In this document: in pieces, positions 24,745 through 33,814 of the stretch
How positions within the stretch are numbered: position 1 is the first letter of the stretch
Layout: every line of letters begins with the position of its first letter
Source: Dietzia timorensis
GTDB lineage: Bacteria > Actinomycetota > Actinomycetes > Mycobacteriales > Mycobacteriaceae
Assembly (NCBI RefSeq): GCF_001659785.1
Contig: NZ_CP015961.1
Span: 3,162,001-3,226,000, forward strand
Direction: 5' to 3'
DNA length: 64,000 bases
Program-made: the position numbers and the translations under genes
The notes under the pieces: generated by a model
What the model was told of the DNA's origin: nothing
Seen by the model: the letters and a program-made list of their open reading frames with translations, nothing else
The model's database searches: none

Positions 24745-26169
24745 TCAACGCAGGCCCGAGAAGTCCCGGTGCGCGACGTGGTTACGGTCGGCGAGCGTGC
24801 CGAGGAGGTACTCGGGGACGAGCCCGAAGTAGGTGTGGCGCGAGCGGGCAATCCAGCGCAGCGCGAGCGGCGAGGCCACGCGGTGGAGGTTGACCATATA
24901 ACCGCCCTCGTACAGCGTGATCAAGGTGTAGTTCCCCGGGTACGACACGACGACGCCGGCTTCGAGGTACTCGGTCGGTGCGCGGCTATCGTCCGGCCGG
25001 ACATCGGCGGGTCCGCGCCGGGTGCGGTGCGTGTGGCCGGACATGTGCAGGAAGGAACCCGGGGTGCGCGCGAGGGCCCCCTGTAGGCGCATCGCGTCGG
25101 CGTCATCCAGCACAAACGGCGGCCCGGTGAAGTTGCTCCATTGGGCGTCTCGCGTAACCGGATGGTGGGTGAGCGACAGCGTCGGCTGGTCCGGATTCTC
25201 GGCGAGCACGCGGTCGAGCTCGTCGAACTGCGCGGGGTCGATGAGGCCGCCAGAGGAATCTACATGTGTCGAGTCGAGCCCGACGACGCGCAGCCCGCCG
25301 ACGTCGGTCGACCACATCGTCTGCCGCGGCGTGAACAGCTGGCCCCAGCAGTCGAAGTGCTCGTTGCCGTACGGCGCGCACGAGGAGTACTCGGCGCCGC
25401 GGTGGGGGCGATCGTGGTTCCCGCGCGTGGCCCACCAATTGCGCCCCTTTTCGCCGAAGCCGTCGAGCAGCTCGCGTGCCCTGGCGACCTCCGCCGGGCG
25501 CGCCTCCGCGGTGAGGTCGCCGTTGCAGAATAGCTCGGTGACGCCCGCGCGGCCGAGCTCCGCGAGCATCCCCGACAGCATGACGTCGGCGTACGGAGGC
25601 AGCCCGGGCTCCTGCGAGGCGCCCGGCGGGAAATCGCCGACGATGAGTCCTGACTTCTCCTCGCCGATGTGGATGTCGTTGGCCACGGCGATCGTGCGGA
25701 TCTTCCTGCCCGGCGGTGGGACGAGCGTGCGCACGACGCCGGTGCGCTCGGGCGAACCGGGGAGGTTCGTGACGACGTGGTTCCCGATCGCGCGGACGCC
25801 GGCCGAGCGCGCCTCGAAGCGGTACGCGCGGCCCGGTTCCAGGCCGTCGACGATCACGTGGTGCATCGCCACCGGGGTCTCGTCGAAGTGGACCTGCTGC
25901 AGCGGCGCGCGGCTGTCGGCCGGTCCGAGCAGCAGCTCGGTATCTGCCTCCACGGGGCCGCCGCTCAGCGCGTAGGTCGTCCAGCTCAGGGCGATGGAGG
26001 TGTCGGTCACCGTCATCACCTCGAGGTCTAGCGCGGCGAGGTTATCGCGGGCCGAGGAGCCGGTCTGCGCCGCGGCGACGCGTCCTGTTCCCGCCGCGAA
26101 CGCGCCGACGGCGAGGGTCGCGGTGCCCGCCGTCATAAATGATCTTCGGGAATACGTCGATGCCGCCAT
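24745..26169 (-). CDS. Tat-exported metallophosphoesterase
   Basis: A 474-residue protein. The N-terminus YSRRSFMTAGTATLAVGAFAAG is a twin-arginine signal. A fibronectin/purple-acid-phosphatase-like N-terminal domain (residues 45-150: SIALSWTTYALSGGPVEADT, GLEPGRAYRFEARS) precedes the calcineurin-type phosphoesterase core: AVANDIHIGEEK (D-x-H), LFCNGDLTAEARP (GD), RNWWATRGNHDRPHRG (GNHD), SLTHHPVTR and MSGHTHRTRRG (GHxH). The metal ligands are complete. It probably hydrolyses phosphate mono- or diesters outside the membrane. The ATG at 26169 is chosen because the Tat motif starts seven residues later; the frame extends to 26247 without purpose. Confidence 0.88.
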   Translation of the reverse strand: MAASTYSRRSFMTAGTATLAVGAFAAGTGRVAAAQTGSSARDNLAALDLEVMTVTDTSIALSWTTYALSGGPVEADTELLLGPADSRAPLQQVHFDETPVAMHHVIVDGLEPGRAYRFEARSAGVRAIGNHVVTNLPGSPERTGVVRTLVPPPGRKIRTIAVANDIHIGEEKSGLIVGDFPPGASQEPGLPPYADVMLSGMLAELGRAGVTELFCNGDLTAEARPAEVARARELLDGFGEKGRNWWATRGNHDRPHRGAEYSSCAPYGNEHFDCWGQLFTPRQTMWSTDVGGLRVVGLDSTHVDSSGGLIDPAQFDELDRVLAENPDQPTLSLTHHPVTRDAQWSNFTGPPFVLDDADAMRLQGALARTPGSFLHMSGHTHRTRRGPADVRPDDSRAPTEYLEAGVVVSYPGNYTLITLYEGGYMVNLHRVASPLALRWIARSRHTYFGLVPEYLLGTLADRNHVAHRDFSGLR

Positions 26170-26297
26170 GGCGTTAACGTATCCAGCCCCGGAAACGAGC
26201 GGGAAAAGTTGCCGGGTCAGGCAGGTAAACGCGCGACGAACCCGCAATCGCCCGGCGTACGCTGGGCGGCACCGATCCCCGAACTAGGAGACATCCC

Positions 26298-26699
26298 ATG
26301 GCCGAGACGCCCTCGACTCAGCAGTTCGAATTTCTGGCCAAACCGAATCCGTCGGTGATGGCGACGCTCCGCAAGGACGGCACGCCCGTGACCGTGGCGA
26401 CGTGGTACCTCCTCGAAGGCGACCGCATCCGCTTCAACCTCGACGCCAGCCGCGTCCGCCTGCAGCACCTCAAGCGCGATCCGCGCGTCTCGCTCACCGT
26501 GCTCGCCGATGGCGACTGGTACTCGCACGTCTCCATCCAGGGCCGCGTCGTCGAGATCGCCGACGACCCCGAGCTCGAAGGCATCGACAAAATCTCGCGC
26601 CACTACACGGGCAACCCGTACCCGGTGCGGGACCAGCCACGCGTCGACGTGTGGATCTCGATCGACAAGGTCCACGGCTGGGGCGCGACCGCGAAGTAA
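26298..26699 (+). CDS. F420-dependent PPOX-class oxidoreductase (TIGR03618-like)
   Basis: A 133-residue split-barrel protein. FEFLAKPNPSVMATLRKDGTP, VTVATWYLLEGDRIRFNLDAS, RVRLQHLKRDPRVSLTVLA and YSHVSIQGRVVEI follow the Rv1155-like family, which binds the deazaflavin F420. It may reduce small electrophiles or biliverdin-like molecules; the substrate is not defined. AGGAGA precedes the ATG at 26298 by 6-7 bases. It is monocistronic and converges on an SRPBCC gene 19 bp away. Confidence 0.82.
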   Translation: MAETPSTQQFEFLAKPNPSVMATLRKDGTPVTVATWYLLEGDRIRFNLDASRVRLQHLKRDPRVSLTVLADGDWYSHVSIQGRVVEIADDPELEGIDKISRHYTGNPYPVRDQPRVDVWISIDKVHGWGATAK

Positions 26700-26718
26700 C
26701 CCTCGCGCGGTGGCCGGA

Positions 26719-27180
26719 TCAGCGTTCGGCCACCGCCGCGAGCCGGTCGATGGACCTTTCGAGCCACTCCGAAGTGGTGGCCGCCGCTCGCTCCATGCGT
26801 GCAGTGTCCGTCAGGTCGGTCCAGTCGTAGGTATGGATGACGTCGCACGTCCCATCCCCCAGGTCGGCGATTTCCCAGCGCCATAGGTGGCCGGGCGCGG
26901 GCTCGCCGGGCACGCTCGGCCGCCACGCGATGAGCTCGCCCTCGGCGAACTCGACGGCTTCGTTGGCACGGTCCACGCCCTTGGTGATCGTCATGGTGAA
27001 CACGTCGCCGACGGAGCGGACCCGCTGTCCTTCCGCTGCCTCGGCGAGGTTGTCGTTTCCGTCCCAATCGGGCTGCTTGGCCGGATCGGCGATCAGCTCG
27101 AAGATCCTTGCCGCAGGCGCCGATATCGTCCGCTTCGCCCGAACGATTCGATCGGCACCGTCCTGCGAATCCGCTGCCAT
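26719..27180 (-). CDS. SRPBCC family protein
   Basis: A 153-residue helix-grip protein. IVRAKRTISAPAARIFELIADPAKQPDWDGNDNL is the classical opening of polyketide-cyclase-like SRPBCC proteins, with the conserved P-x-x-x-W-D. Following strands include GDVFTMTITKGVD, LIAWRPSVPGEP and CDVIHTYDWTDLTD, and the chain closes with helix TTSEWLERSIDRLAAVAE. The pocket would bind a hydrophobic ligand; the function is unknown. GAGAGGG lies 7 bases before the chosen ATG at 27180, which makes the upstream in-frame ATG at 27213 less likely. Confidence 0.82.
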   Translation of the reverse strand: MAADSQDGADRIVRAKRTISAPAARIFELIADPAKQPDWDGNDNLAEAAEGQRVRSVGDVFTMTITKGVDRANEAVEFAEGELIAWRPSVPGEPAPGHLWRWEIADLGDGTCDVIHTYDWTDLTDTARMERAAATTSEWLERSIDRLAAVAER

Positions 27181-27242
27181 GTCGCACCCTCTCTCTGTCC
27201 TCGTCGCCCCCACAGCATTCCACTCCTGGGGCGCGTGCGGGA

Positions 27243-28754
27243 TCAGAACTCGCTACGGCCTTCGCGAAAGGCGCGGATGCGGGACTGCTGCACCGGCGTG
27301 CGCCGCAGGAGGAGCCACGCGATCGCGAGGACGACGAACCAGATCGGCGTGAAGAGGAGCGCGTGCAGGGTGTCGTCCTTCTGCGTAAGCGCCCAGATGA
27401 GGAACGCGAAGAACGCGATGACGACCCAGCACATGACGATCCCGCCGGGCATTTTGAACTTCGAGGCCGCGTGGCGCTCGGGGAACTTTCGCCGGTAGGC
27501 CATGTAGCTCGCAAGGATCATGGTCCACACGAACATGAAGCACAGCGAGGACACGGTGGTGACGATGGTGAACGCGTCGATAATCGAGTCGCCGACCATC
27601 ACCATCACCACCCCGGTGAGCAGGAAGACCCCGGACAGGTAGAGCGCGTTCGCGGGAACGCGGCGCGAGGACAGGCGCGCGAACCATGAGGGCGCGTCGC
27701 TGTGCCACGACAGCCCGTACACCATTCGCGAGGTCGAGTAGATCCCCGAGTTCGCCGAGGACGCGGCCGAGGTGAGCACGACGAAGTTGATCACCGAGGC
27801 GGCGATCCCGAAGCCGGCGAGCGAGAACATCGCGACGAAGGGACTGTTGTCGGGGGAGATCTCGCGCCACGGCGTCACCGCGAGGATGACGAGCAGCGCG
27901 ACGACATAGAACAACGCGACGCGCACGGGGATCGCGTTGATCGCCTTGGGCAGCGTCTTTTCCGGGTCCTTCGTCTCGGCCGCGGCGGTGCCGACGAGCT
28001 CAATGCCGACGAACGCGAACGACGCGATCTGGAAGCCGGCGACGAAGCCCATGAACCCGGTGGGGAACATGCCGCCGTCGTTCCACAGGTTCGCGAACTG
28101 CGCCTGCGCGCCGTTCGGCGCCGAGAAGTGCGAGAACACCATGACCAGGCCGACGACGATAAGCGCGGCGATCGCGACGATTTTCACCATCGCGAACCAG
28201 AACTCGGTCTCGCCGAACGCCTTGACCGTGACGAGGTTGAGCCCGATGAGCACGGCGACAGTGGCCAGCGCGGGGATCCACAAAGGCAGGTCCGGCCACC
28301 AGAACGTGGTGTACCCGGCGATGGCGACGACGTCGGCGATGCCGGTGACGATCCAACAGAACCAGTACGTCCACCCGGTGAAGAAGCCCGCCCACGGCCC
28401 GAGAAGGTCGCCGGCGAAATCGGCGAAGGAATGATAATTCGTGTTCGACAGGAGCAGCTCACCCATCGCGCGCATCACGAAGAACAGCATCCCGCCGATG
28501 ATCATGTACACGAACAGCACGGACGGCCCGGCGAGAGAAATGGTTTTGCCCGAGCCCATGAACAGCCCGGTCCCGATGGCACCGCCGATCGCGATGAGCT
28601 GAATGTGCCGGTTCGCGAGCTGCCGCGACAGCCCGTTCGTTTCCTGCTCCGATGCGTTCCCGGCAGCGGGTCCGCCCGCCTTCTCGACGTCCCCGTCAGG
28701 TGAATTCGGTCCCACCTCAGCTGCCACACTGCCTCCTTCGTCGCGGACGGGCAT
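27243..28754 (-). CDS. cycA: D-serine/D-alanine/glycine permease, CycA-like
   Basis: A 503-residue APC-superfamily transporter with 12 transmembrane helices. NRHIQLIAIGGAIGTGLFM, GSGKTISLAGPSVLFVYM, MRAMGELLLSN, GPWAGFFTGWTYWFCW and FVGIELVGTAAAETKDPEK match CycA almost residue for residue. CycA imports D-alanine, D-serine, glycine and the antibiotic D-cycloserine in symport with protons. The N-terminal 40 residues are hydrophilic. It diverges from the Cu/Zn SOD gene across about 135 bp. The window therefore holds three small-amino-acid carriers (two AGCS and CycA), all potentially serving alanine/glycine supply. Confidence 0.93.
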   Translation of the reverse strand: MPVRDEGGSVAAEVGPNSPDGDVEKAGGPAAGNASEQETNGLSRQLANRHIQLIAIGGAIGTGLFMGSGKTISLAGPSVLFVYMIIGGMLFFVMRAMGELLLSNTNYHSFADFAGDLLGPWAGFFTGWTYWFCWIVTGIADVVAIAGYTTFWWPDLPLWIPALATVAVLIGLNLVTVKAFGETEFWFAMVKIVAIAALIVVGLVMVFSHFSAPNGAQAQFANLWNDGGMFPTGFMGFVAGFQIASFAFVGIELVGTAAAETKDPEKTLPKAINAIPVRVALFYVVALLVILAVTPWREISPDNSPFVAMFSLAGFGIAASVINFVVLTSAASSANSGIYSTSRMVYGLSWHSDAPSWFARLSSRRVPANALYLSGVFLLTGVVMVMVGDSIIDAFTIVTTVSSLCFMFVWTMILASYMAYRRKFPERHAASKFKMPGGIVMCWVVIAFFAFLIWALTQKDDTLHALLFTPIWFVVLAIAWLLLRRTPVQQSRIRAFREGRSEF

Positions 28755-28888
28755 ACCCTACGCCCGGCCACATTTCGCCTGTGCAATCACCCCTGGTCGC
28801 CGTCCGTCCCTTCTGTACCGCGCGCGCGTGGTGTAGGGCTGGAGTGGAGGGGCGAACGCCCCGGAACGCCCGATCCCAAGGAGTCGAC

Positions 28889-29563
28889 GTGCGCACAACC
28901 GCCAACGAAATCCGACGACACACCGCAAGCCGCCTCGCCCTCGGCATCGGGGCCGTAGCCCTTCTCGGCCTCGCCGCATGCGGTTCGGATGACGCCGGAG
29001 ATACGTCCTCCCCGAGCGACGCCGAGTCCACCGCAAGCGCAGAACAGGCAGGCCAGGCGGCCGGCTCCGACGCGGAGCCGGCCGCGACCGCGCGCGTACA
29101 GAACGAGGCAGGCGACGAGCTGGGTACGGTGTCGTTCACCGAAGTCGATGGCGCCACCGAGGTGACCGCCTCCCTCGAAGGACTCGATCCCGGTTTCTAC
29201 GGGTTCCACATCCACGACACCGGGGAGTGCGAGCCGCACGGCACGGACGAGGACGGCGAGCACTCCGCATTCCACTCGGCGGGCTCGCACCTCAATCCGG
29301 ACGACGCCGAGCACCCCGACCACGCCGGGGACATGCCTCCGCTGCTGGTCATGGAGAACGGCAAGGCCGAGACCTCATTCCAGACCGACCGATTCACACC
29401 CGAAGACCTCGGCGCGGGCGAGGGCACCGCGGTGATGATCCACGCCGGCCCGGACAACTTCGCGCACATCCCCGACCGTTACGCGCCGGCGCCCGACGAG
29501 GATTCGTTGAGCACCGGCGATGCCGGGGACCGCGTCGGCTGCGGGGTCGTCGGCGCCGCGTAA
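28889..29563 (+). CDS. sodC: Cu/Zn superoxide dismutase-like lipoprotein
   Basis: A 224-residue exported lipoprotein. The signal ends in lipobox LGLAAC, so the mature protein is lipid-anchored. An Ala/Ser/Asp-rich linker leads to the SOD domain: GFYGFHIHDTGEC (copper His pair and one Cys), HSAGSHLNP (bridging His), EHPDHAGDMPPLLV (zinc site) and VMIHAGPDNFAHIP (fourth copper His), with a second Cys in RVGCGVVG. It removes superoxide outside the membrane. The GTG at 28889 is preceded by AAGGAG at 6 bases, and the frame upstream would disrupt the signal peptide. It diverges from cycA. Confidence 0.93.
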   Translation: MRTTANEIRRHTASRLALGIGAVALLGLAACGSDDAGDTSSPSDAESTASAEQAGQAAGSDAEPAATARVQNEAGDELGTVSFTEVDGATEVTASLEGLDPGFYGFHIHDTGECEPHGTDEDGEHSAFHSAGSHLNPDDAEHPDHAGDMPPLLVMENGKAETSFQTDRFTPEDLGAGEGTAVMIHAGPDNFAHIPDRYAPAPDEDSLSTGDAGDRVGCGVVGAA

Positions 29564-29636
29564 TCGCCTGGCCCCGGTGCCGCTAGGCTTGGGTCAGGAC
29601 TGCACACGTACGCCGGACCCGGGGAGTGGGACACAA

Positions 29637-30272
29637 ATGGCCGCCGACGACAGCGAGAACCTGCGCCTGAGCGACGACGAGCGCCTCCACGCGCTCAACG
29701 CGCTCGGCGAGCATTATGCGACCGGGCGCATCGACATGTCCGAGTTCGAGGAGCTTTCGGGCCGCGCCGCCGACGCGCGCCGGGTCCGCGAGCTCGACGA
29801 CCTGTTCACCGGACTTCCCGGCGGAGTTCCGCTCGAAGTAACAGGTGGTGCGCTGGTCAAGCGCGACATCGCGGTGCCCGCCACACCGGAGGCACCCGCT
29901 TCCGACGGCAAGGCAAAGCCCGGCAAGGACCTCGAGCCCGCCTCGGACGAGGCGGAGCTGGAATCGCTGCGCAAGCGCGGGGAGCTCGTCGAATCGCTCG
30001 ACTGGATCATCATCGGCGTCACCCTCGTCGCGTTCCTCATCCTGCAGCTCGCGCTCGACTGGAGTTACGCCTGGGTCGTGTGGCCCTCGCTCATCGTCAC
30101 GCTGTCGGTGCCACGGATGATCCTCAAGTACTCCGACGAGGACGAGTTGATCTACGACGAGTTCAAGTACGACGAGGTGTTTTCGGACGAGAAAGTCGAA
30201 AGCCGCAAGGAGCGGCTCCGGAAGGCCGCGAACCGGATCAACGAACTGGAAAACAAGCGCGAGGCCGAGTAA
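29637..30272 (+). CDS. DUF1707 (SHOCT-like) membrane protein
   Basis: A 211-residue protein. LRLSDDERLHALNALGEHYATGRIDMSEFEELSGRAADARRVRELDDLFTGLPG is the complete DUF1707 domain (about residues 8-62), a small acidic domain typical of actinobacteria. After a linker, two hydrophobic helices follow (WIIIGVTLVAFLILQLAL and WVVWPSLIVTLSVP, about 121-158), then a charged C-terminal helix. DUF1707 proteins are often transcription-coupled to envelope functions, but no mechanism is established. GGGAG lies about 11 bases before the ATG. The recurrent motif CTCCGACGTCATG begins 8 bp after its stop. Confidence 0.85.
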   Translation: MAADDSENLRLSDDERLHALNALGEHYATGRIDMSEFEELSGRAADARRVRELDDLFTGLPGGVPLEVTGGALVKRDIAVPATPEAPASDGKAKPGKDLEPASDEAELESLRKRGELVESLDWIIIGVTLVAFLILQLALDWSYAWVVWPSLIVTLSVPRMILKYSDEDELIYDEFKYDEVFSDEKVESRKERLRKAANRINELENKREAE

Positions 30273-30279
30273 CCGCCAC

Positions 30280-30292
30280 CTCCGACGTCATG
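30280..30292 (+). repeat. recurrent motif copy, CTCCGACGTCATG
   Basis: A copy with one deviation (final G) 8 bp after the DUF1707 gene stop, codirectional. See the finding on the recurrent motif. Confidence 0.45.
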
Positions 30293-30321
30293 GGGAAACC
30301 GCCGCGTTAGTCGGCGAACCC

Positions 30322-30636
30322 CTAAGTGCCGGAAATGCCGGTTTCGCCCGCTACAAATGTAAAGTGCTCCATCACCGGTTTGGGCTCGTAGAAGTGGTGG
30401 AGCAGCTCGCGCCAGGCGGTAAAGGCCTCGGAGCCGCGGAAGCCCTCGGTGTGGTCCTCGATCGTCTCCCACTGCACGAGCAACAGGTATTCGTTCGGTA
30501 CCTCGACCTTGCGGCGCAGTTCAACGGAAATGCAGCCGGGCGAACCGGCGATAAGGCTCTTCGCCTGCTCGAATGCCGCCTCGAACTCCTCTTCCCTACC
30601 GGGGATCACGGGCAGCGTGCCGCTTTCGAGAACCAT
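30322..30636 (-). CDS. antibiotic biosynthesis monooxygenase (ABM) domain protein
   Basis: A 104-residue ferredoxin-like ABM protein. MVLESGTLPVIPGREEEFEAAFEQAK, ISVELRRKVEVPNEYLLLVQWET and FRGSEAFTAWRELLHHFYEPKPVMEHFT follow the family across its full length. Members are small oxygenases, heme-degrading or quinol-type enzymes, often dimeric; the reaction here is not known. A ribosome site AAGGAG sits about 7 bases before the ATG. It is convergent with the DUF1707 gene and lies 43 bp downstream of the next minus-strand gene, so it may end that operon. Confidence 0.85.
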   Translation of the reverse strand: MVLESGTLPVIPGREEEFEAAFEQAKSLIAGSPGCISVELRRKVEVPNEYLLLVQWETIEDHTEGFRGSEAFTAWRELLHHFYEPKPVMEHFTFVAGETGISGT

Positions 30637-30679
30637 GTCGCTCCTTGTCGTCGGTGGCCCTATCGGGACGCCTGCGAGA

Positions 30680-31336
30680 TTACCGGCGTTTGCCGCCGCG
30701 CAGCGGCAGCGCGTGCGAGGGCAGCCCGCGCAGCTGCTTACCGAGCTCCTCCGTGGCCAGACCCATGGCCTCGAGCTTCGCGATCACCGCATCGAGATGG
30801 CGCTCGGGCACGTCGAGCTCGACCATCACCGCCTCGTCCGAGCTGAGCATCCCGCCGGTCTGCATTCGCACCCGTGGGCCCTCGCCTGCGGCGTCGCCGT
30901 CCGCCGCGAAGTGGGTCTCGCTTTCGCCCGCCGCGCCGGGCCGAGGGGCCTCGCCACGGGCGGCCTCGGCCTGCGCGCGCAACTCCTTCGGCGACAACTT
31001 CATGTTCGTCCGCTCAGGACCCAGCGGCCCGTTGACCACGTGCAGCACGTTGGCCTCGGAGTTCTCGGCCAACTCCCACATGGCTCGGATGACGTCGGAC
31101 AACGCCACTCGCGTGTCGCCCGCGCGCGCGGCCAGCGCCGCCACCCTCTCGGCGAGCAGCCACCCGCGGGCCGGGGCATTGCGCACCTCGTGGGCGACGA
31201 CGGTCACCGCGCTCCCGGTGGTCCTCGCGGCCTGGCGCAGCGGGGACGGAGTGCGCTTCTCGCGGCGCTCGATGTCCCCGGCCGTCACGGACGGGTCCGC
31301 GGGCGGGCCGGTATCCGGGCGAGGAGCCTTACTCAC
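30680..31336 (-). CDS. hypothetical protein coupled to a thioesterase
   Basis: A 218-residue protein of unknown family. The N-terminal 30 residues are polar. A helical middle (about 35-110: GSAVTVVAHEVRNAPARGWLL, SDVIRAMWELAENSEAN) is followed by an Ala/Gly-rich linker and a C-terminal region with KLEAMGLATEELGKQLRGLP. No signal peptide or transmembrane helix is clear. The GTG at 31336 overlaps the stop of the upstream thioesterase gene (GTGA), and AGAGG lies 6 bases before it, so the two are translationally coupled. The role is unknown; the coupling suggests lipid or acyl-thioester metabolism. Confidence 0.68.
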   Translation of the reverse strand: MSKAPRPDTGPPADPSVTAGDIERREKRTPSPLRQAARTTGSAVTVVAHEVRNAPARGWLLAERVAALAARAGDTRVALSDVIRAMWELAENSEANVLHVVNGPLGPERTNMKLSPKELRAQAEAARGEAPRPGAAGESETHFAADGDAAGEGPRVRMQTGGMLSSDEAVMVELDVPERHLDAVIAKLEAMGLATEELGKQLRGLPSHALPLRGGKRR

Positions 31337-31806
31337 TTGCGCCTCTTCACCCGCAGCACATGTTCCGCTTCGACGATGGCGCGCCCTTTGGTGTCGTACA
31401 GCGTGGCGAGGTGGCGCATGTCCACCCCGGACGCCGTCTGCAACTGTTCCATCACGTGGTCGGCCTCGGAGCGCGGAACCTCGACCGTGCACGACATGCG
31501 GCCGCGTCCCGGACGCAGGAAGCGGACGGTTGCCTCCTTCGTGGCGACGGAGAACCCTCCGCCGAGTTGACCGGCGAGCATCGTGCCGTAGAGAACGTCG
31601 GTCGCCGAGAACAGTGCGCCGCCGAACGCGGTGCCGTTGTGATTCGCGTTCCACGGATACACGTGCATCGAGAGCTCTCCGCGAGTCCAGTCCGGCGAGA
31701 TCGAGGTGACCCTGATGCCCGCGCCGAGCAGCGGCGGGTAGATCCGCGCGAGCATCTGGAACGCGCGCGGCTGGCCCAGCATTCGGTGCAATGGTGTCGT
31801 TGCCAT
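31333..31806 (-). CDS. DUF4442 / PaaI-like hotdog thioesterase
   Basis: A 157-residue hotdog-fold protein. MLARIYPPLLGAGIRVTSISPDWTRGELSMHVYPWNANHNGTAFGGALFSATDVLYG carries the DUF4442/PaaI features, including the N-x-x-G-T-x-F-G-G helix region near residue 55. Later strands are KEATVRFLRPGRGRMSCTVEV. Such proteins hydrolyse acyl-CoA or acyl-ACP thioesters. The ATG at 31806 was selected as the start of the fold; the frame continues upstream without recognisable sequence. Its last codon overlaps the GTG of the following gene. Confidence 0.8.
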   Translation of the reverse strand: MATTPLHRMLGQPRAFQMLARIYPPLLGAGIRVTSISPDWTRGELSMHVYPWNANHNGTAFGGALFSATDVLYGTMLAGQLGGGFSVATKEATVRFLRPGRGRMSCTVEVPRSEADHVMEQLQTASGVDMRHLATLYDTKGRAIVEAEHVLRVKRRK

Positions 31807-32242
31807 GGTTATCAGTATGGACCCGCGGGCCGGCCAGAAGAACCCCGACAGGCGCCCCGGCGGCGGATCTACCCGCCCGGTCGCCGCGCCCGAGGTCACC
31901 CCGAAAGCGGTGTCACCACCCCCGAAGCGGTCATGTTCAACCCGCATACTTAATTTGGCACTGCGTGTCATATCAACGATATTCCCGGTCGACGACCAGC
32001 GCATACACCGTGTTCGTTCCGTCACCTGTCGGTTTCGCGGTGGCCGCGGTTACATTCGCGGCAACACCGTCCGTTGCCGCCGAAATCCGGCCCGTCGAAC
32101 GAGGGCGTATTCGACTCTTCGAGGGCCTAGGGTAAATCGTGACAGCGCTTAGGCGGGACCGCCGGTACGGCCCGGATGGCCACCCGGCGCGCCACTGTGG
32201 CCGCCCGTCCCCGTGCGCCGTGCGAAGGGATTGGCTCCGCCC
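31807..32242. other. intergenic region upstream of cydABDC
   Basis: A 436-bp divergent region between the thioesterase gene and cydA. An AT-richer patch (31930-31985) is the likeliest place for promoters. I find no convincing Rex (TTGTGN6TCACAA) site, riboswitch or small gene. The length is consistent with regulated expression of the terminal oxidase. Confidence 0.4.
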
Positions 32243-33814
32243 ATGGACCTAGTCGATATCTCCCGGTGGCAATTCGGTATCACCACCGTCTACCACTTCA
32301 TTTTTGTTCCGCTCACCATCGGCCTCGCCCCGATCGTCGCGTTCATGCAGACCATGTGGGTCGTCACCGACAACCCGCGCTGGTACCGGGCGACGAGATT
32401 CTTCGGGACCGTCTTTCTCGTCAACTTCGCGATGGGTGTGGTCACGGGCATCGTGCAGGAATTCCAGTTCGGGATGAACTGGTCGGAATTCTCCCGCACG
32501 GTCGGCGATGTCTTCGGCGGGCCGCTCGCGCTCGAGGGTCTCGCCGCGTTCTTCCTCGAATCGACGTTCCTCGGCCTGTGGATCTTCGGCTGGACCAGAC
32601 TGCCCCGCTGGCTGCATCTCACGTGCATCTGGATCGTCGCGGTCGCGGTCAACCTCTCTGCATACTTCATCATCGTCGCGAACTCGTTCATGCAGCATCC
32701 AGTCGGTGCCGAATGGAATCCCGAGACCGGGCGCGCCGAGCTCGTCGACTTCGGGGCACTGCTCACCAACAACACCGCACTCGCCGCGTTCCCCCACGCC
32801 GTAGCCGGCTCGTTCCTCACTGCGGGAACCTTCGTCCTCGGCGTCGCGTGTTGGTCGATGGTCCGCGAGGCCCGTCGCGCGGCGCAGGCCGGCGAGGGCT
32901 CCCACGACGCCCGCACCTCCGCGCACCGACCGGCGCTGCTCGTCGGCATCGTCACCGTGGTGATCGCGAGCTTCGGCCTCTTCTTCACCGGGGACACGCA
33001 GGCGAAGCTCATGTTCCAGCAGCAGCCGATGAAGATGGCCTCGGCCGAGTCGCTGTGCCACACCGAGACCGATCCGATGTTCTCCGTCCTCACCGTCGGG
33101 ACGCACAATAATTGCGATTCGGTGATGCACCTCATCGAGGTTCCGTTCGTGCTGCCATTCCTCGCGGAGGGCAAGTTCAGCGGCGTCACCCTCGAAGGGG
33201 TACAGGACCTGCAAGCGAAATCGCAGGAAATGTACGGGCCCGGTAACTACGCGCCCAACCTGTTCGTCACCTATTGGTCCTTCCGCGCAATGATCGGCCT
33301 CATGGCGTTCTCGTTCCTCCTCGCGGTCGTCGCGTGGTGGTTCACCCGAAAAGGCCGCATCCCGACGGGCCGGCGGGGCACGTGGCTGTCCACGCTCGCG
33401 CTCGTGTCCCTGCCGATGCCGTTCCTCGCGAACTCCGCGGGCTGGATCTTCACCGAGATGGGCCGCCAACCGTGGGTGGTGCACCCCAACCCGGAATCGC
33501 GTGGCGACCCGCGAACCGAGCAGATCCGCCTGCTCGTGGACATGGGCGTCTCCGACCACGCCACGTGGACGGTGTGGACGACGCTCATCGGCTTCACCCT
33601 GGTGTACGGCGCGCTGTTCGTCGTGTGGTTCTGGCTCATCCGCAAGACGGTGCTCGCCGGCCCACCAACGTCGGACGGCCCCGCCGATGACGGCGGAGGA
33701 TACGGCTCGCCGGCGGACGCGGATTCGGGTGCCTCCGACTCGGCCGAGGCGCCCGTGTCCTTCACCTCGAGCGGCACGTCCGCTGCCGACGATCGAAAGG
33801 ACGAGGGGCGATGA
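32243..33814 (+). CDS. cydA: cytochrome bd ubiquinol oxidase subunit I
   Basis: A 523-residue membrane protein with about nine helices. ISRWQFGITTVYHFIFVPLTIGL places the heme b595 ligand His18, GRQPWVVHP near residue 407 is the CydA signature preceding the quinol-binding loop, and EFQFGMNWSEFS is the classical early motif. With CydB it oxidises (mena)quinol and reduces O2 to water, working at low oxygen and resisting nitric oxide or cyanide. The C-terminal tail (from about 475) is short and Ser/Ala/Asp-rich. The ATG at 32243 is used; the frame extends 30 bp upstream. It overlaps cydB by four bases (ATGA). Confidence 0.96.
   Translation: MDLVDISRWQFGITTVYHFIFVPLTIGLAPIVAFMQTMWVVTDNPRWYRATRFFGTVFLVNFAMGVVTGIVQEFQFGMNWSEFSRTVGDVFGGPLALEGLAAFFLESTFLGLWIFGWTRLPRWLHLTCIWIVAVAVNLSAYFIIVANSFMQHPVGAEWNPETGRAELVDFGALLTNNTALAAFPHAVAGSFLTAGTFVLGVACWSMVREARRAAQAGEGSHDARTSAHRPALLVGIVTVVIASFGLFFTGDTQAKLMFQQQPMKMASAESLCHTETDPMFSVLTVGTHNNCDSVMHLIEVPFVLPFLAEGKFSGVTLEGVQDLQAKSQEMYGPGNYAPNLFVTYWSFRAMIGLMAFSFLLAVVAWWFTRKGRIPTGRRGTWLSTLALVSLPMPFLANSAGWIFTEMGRQPWVVHPNPESRGDPRTEQIRLLVDMGVSDHATWTVWTTLIGFTLVYGALFVVWFWLIRKTVLAGPPTSDGPADDGGGYGSPADADSGASDSAEAPVSFTSSGTSAADDRKDEGR

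Noticed and set aside
31807-32242. Rex operator before cydA
   Set aside because: No TTGTGN6TCACAA-like sequence was found by eye in the 436-bp spacer.
32249-33559. A 436-residue minus-strand frame antisense to cydA
   Set aside because: Composition is Arg/Glu/Asp-rich with no recognisable domain. It mirrors the strong third-position GC of cydA, which has full family evidence.
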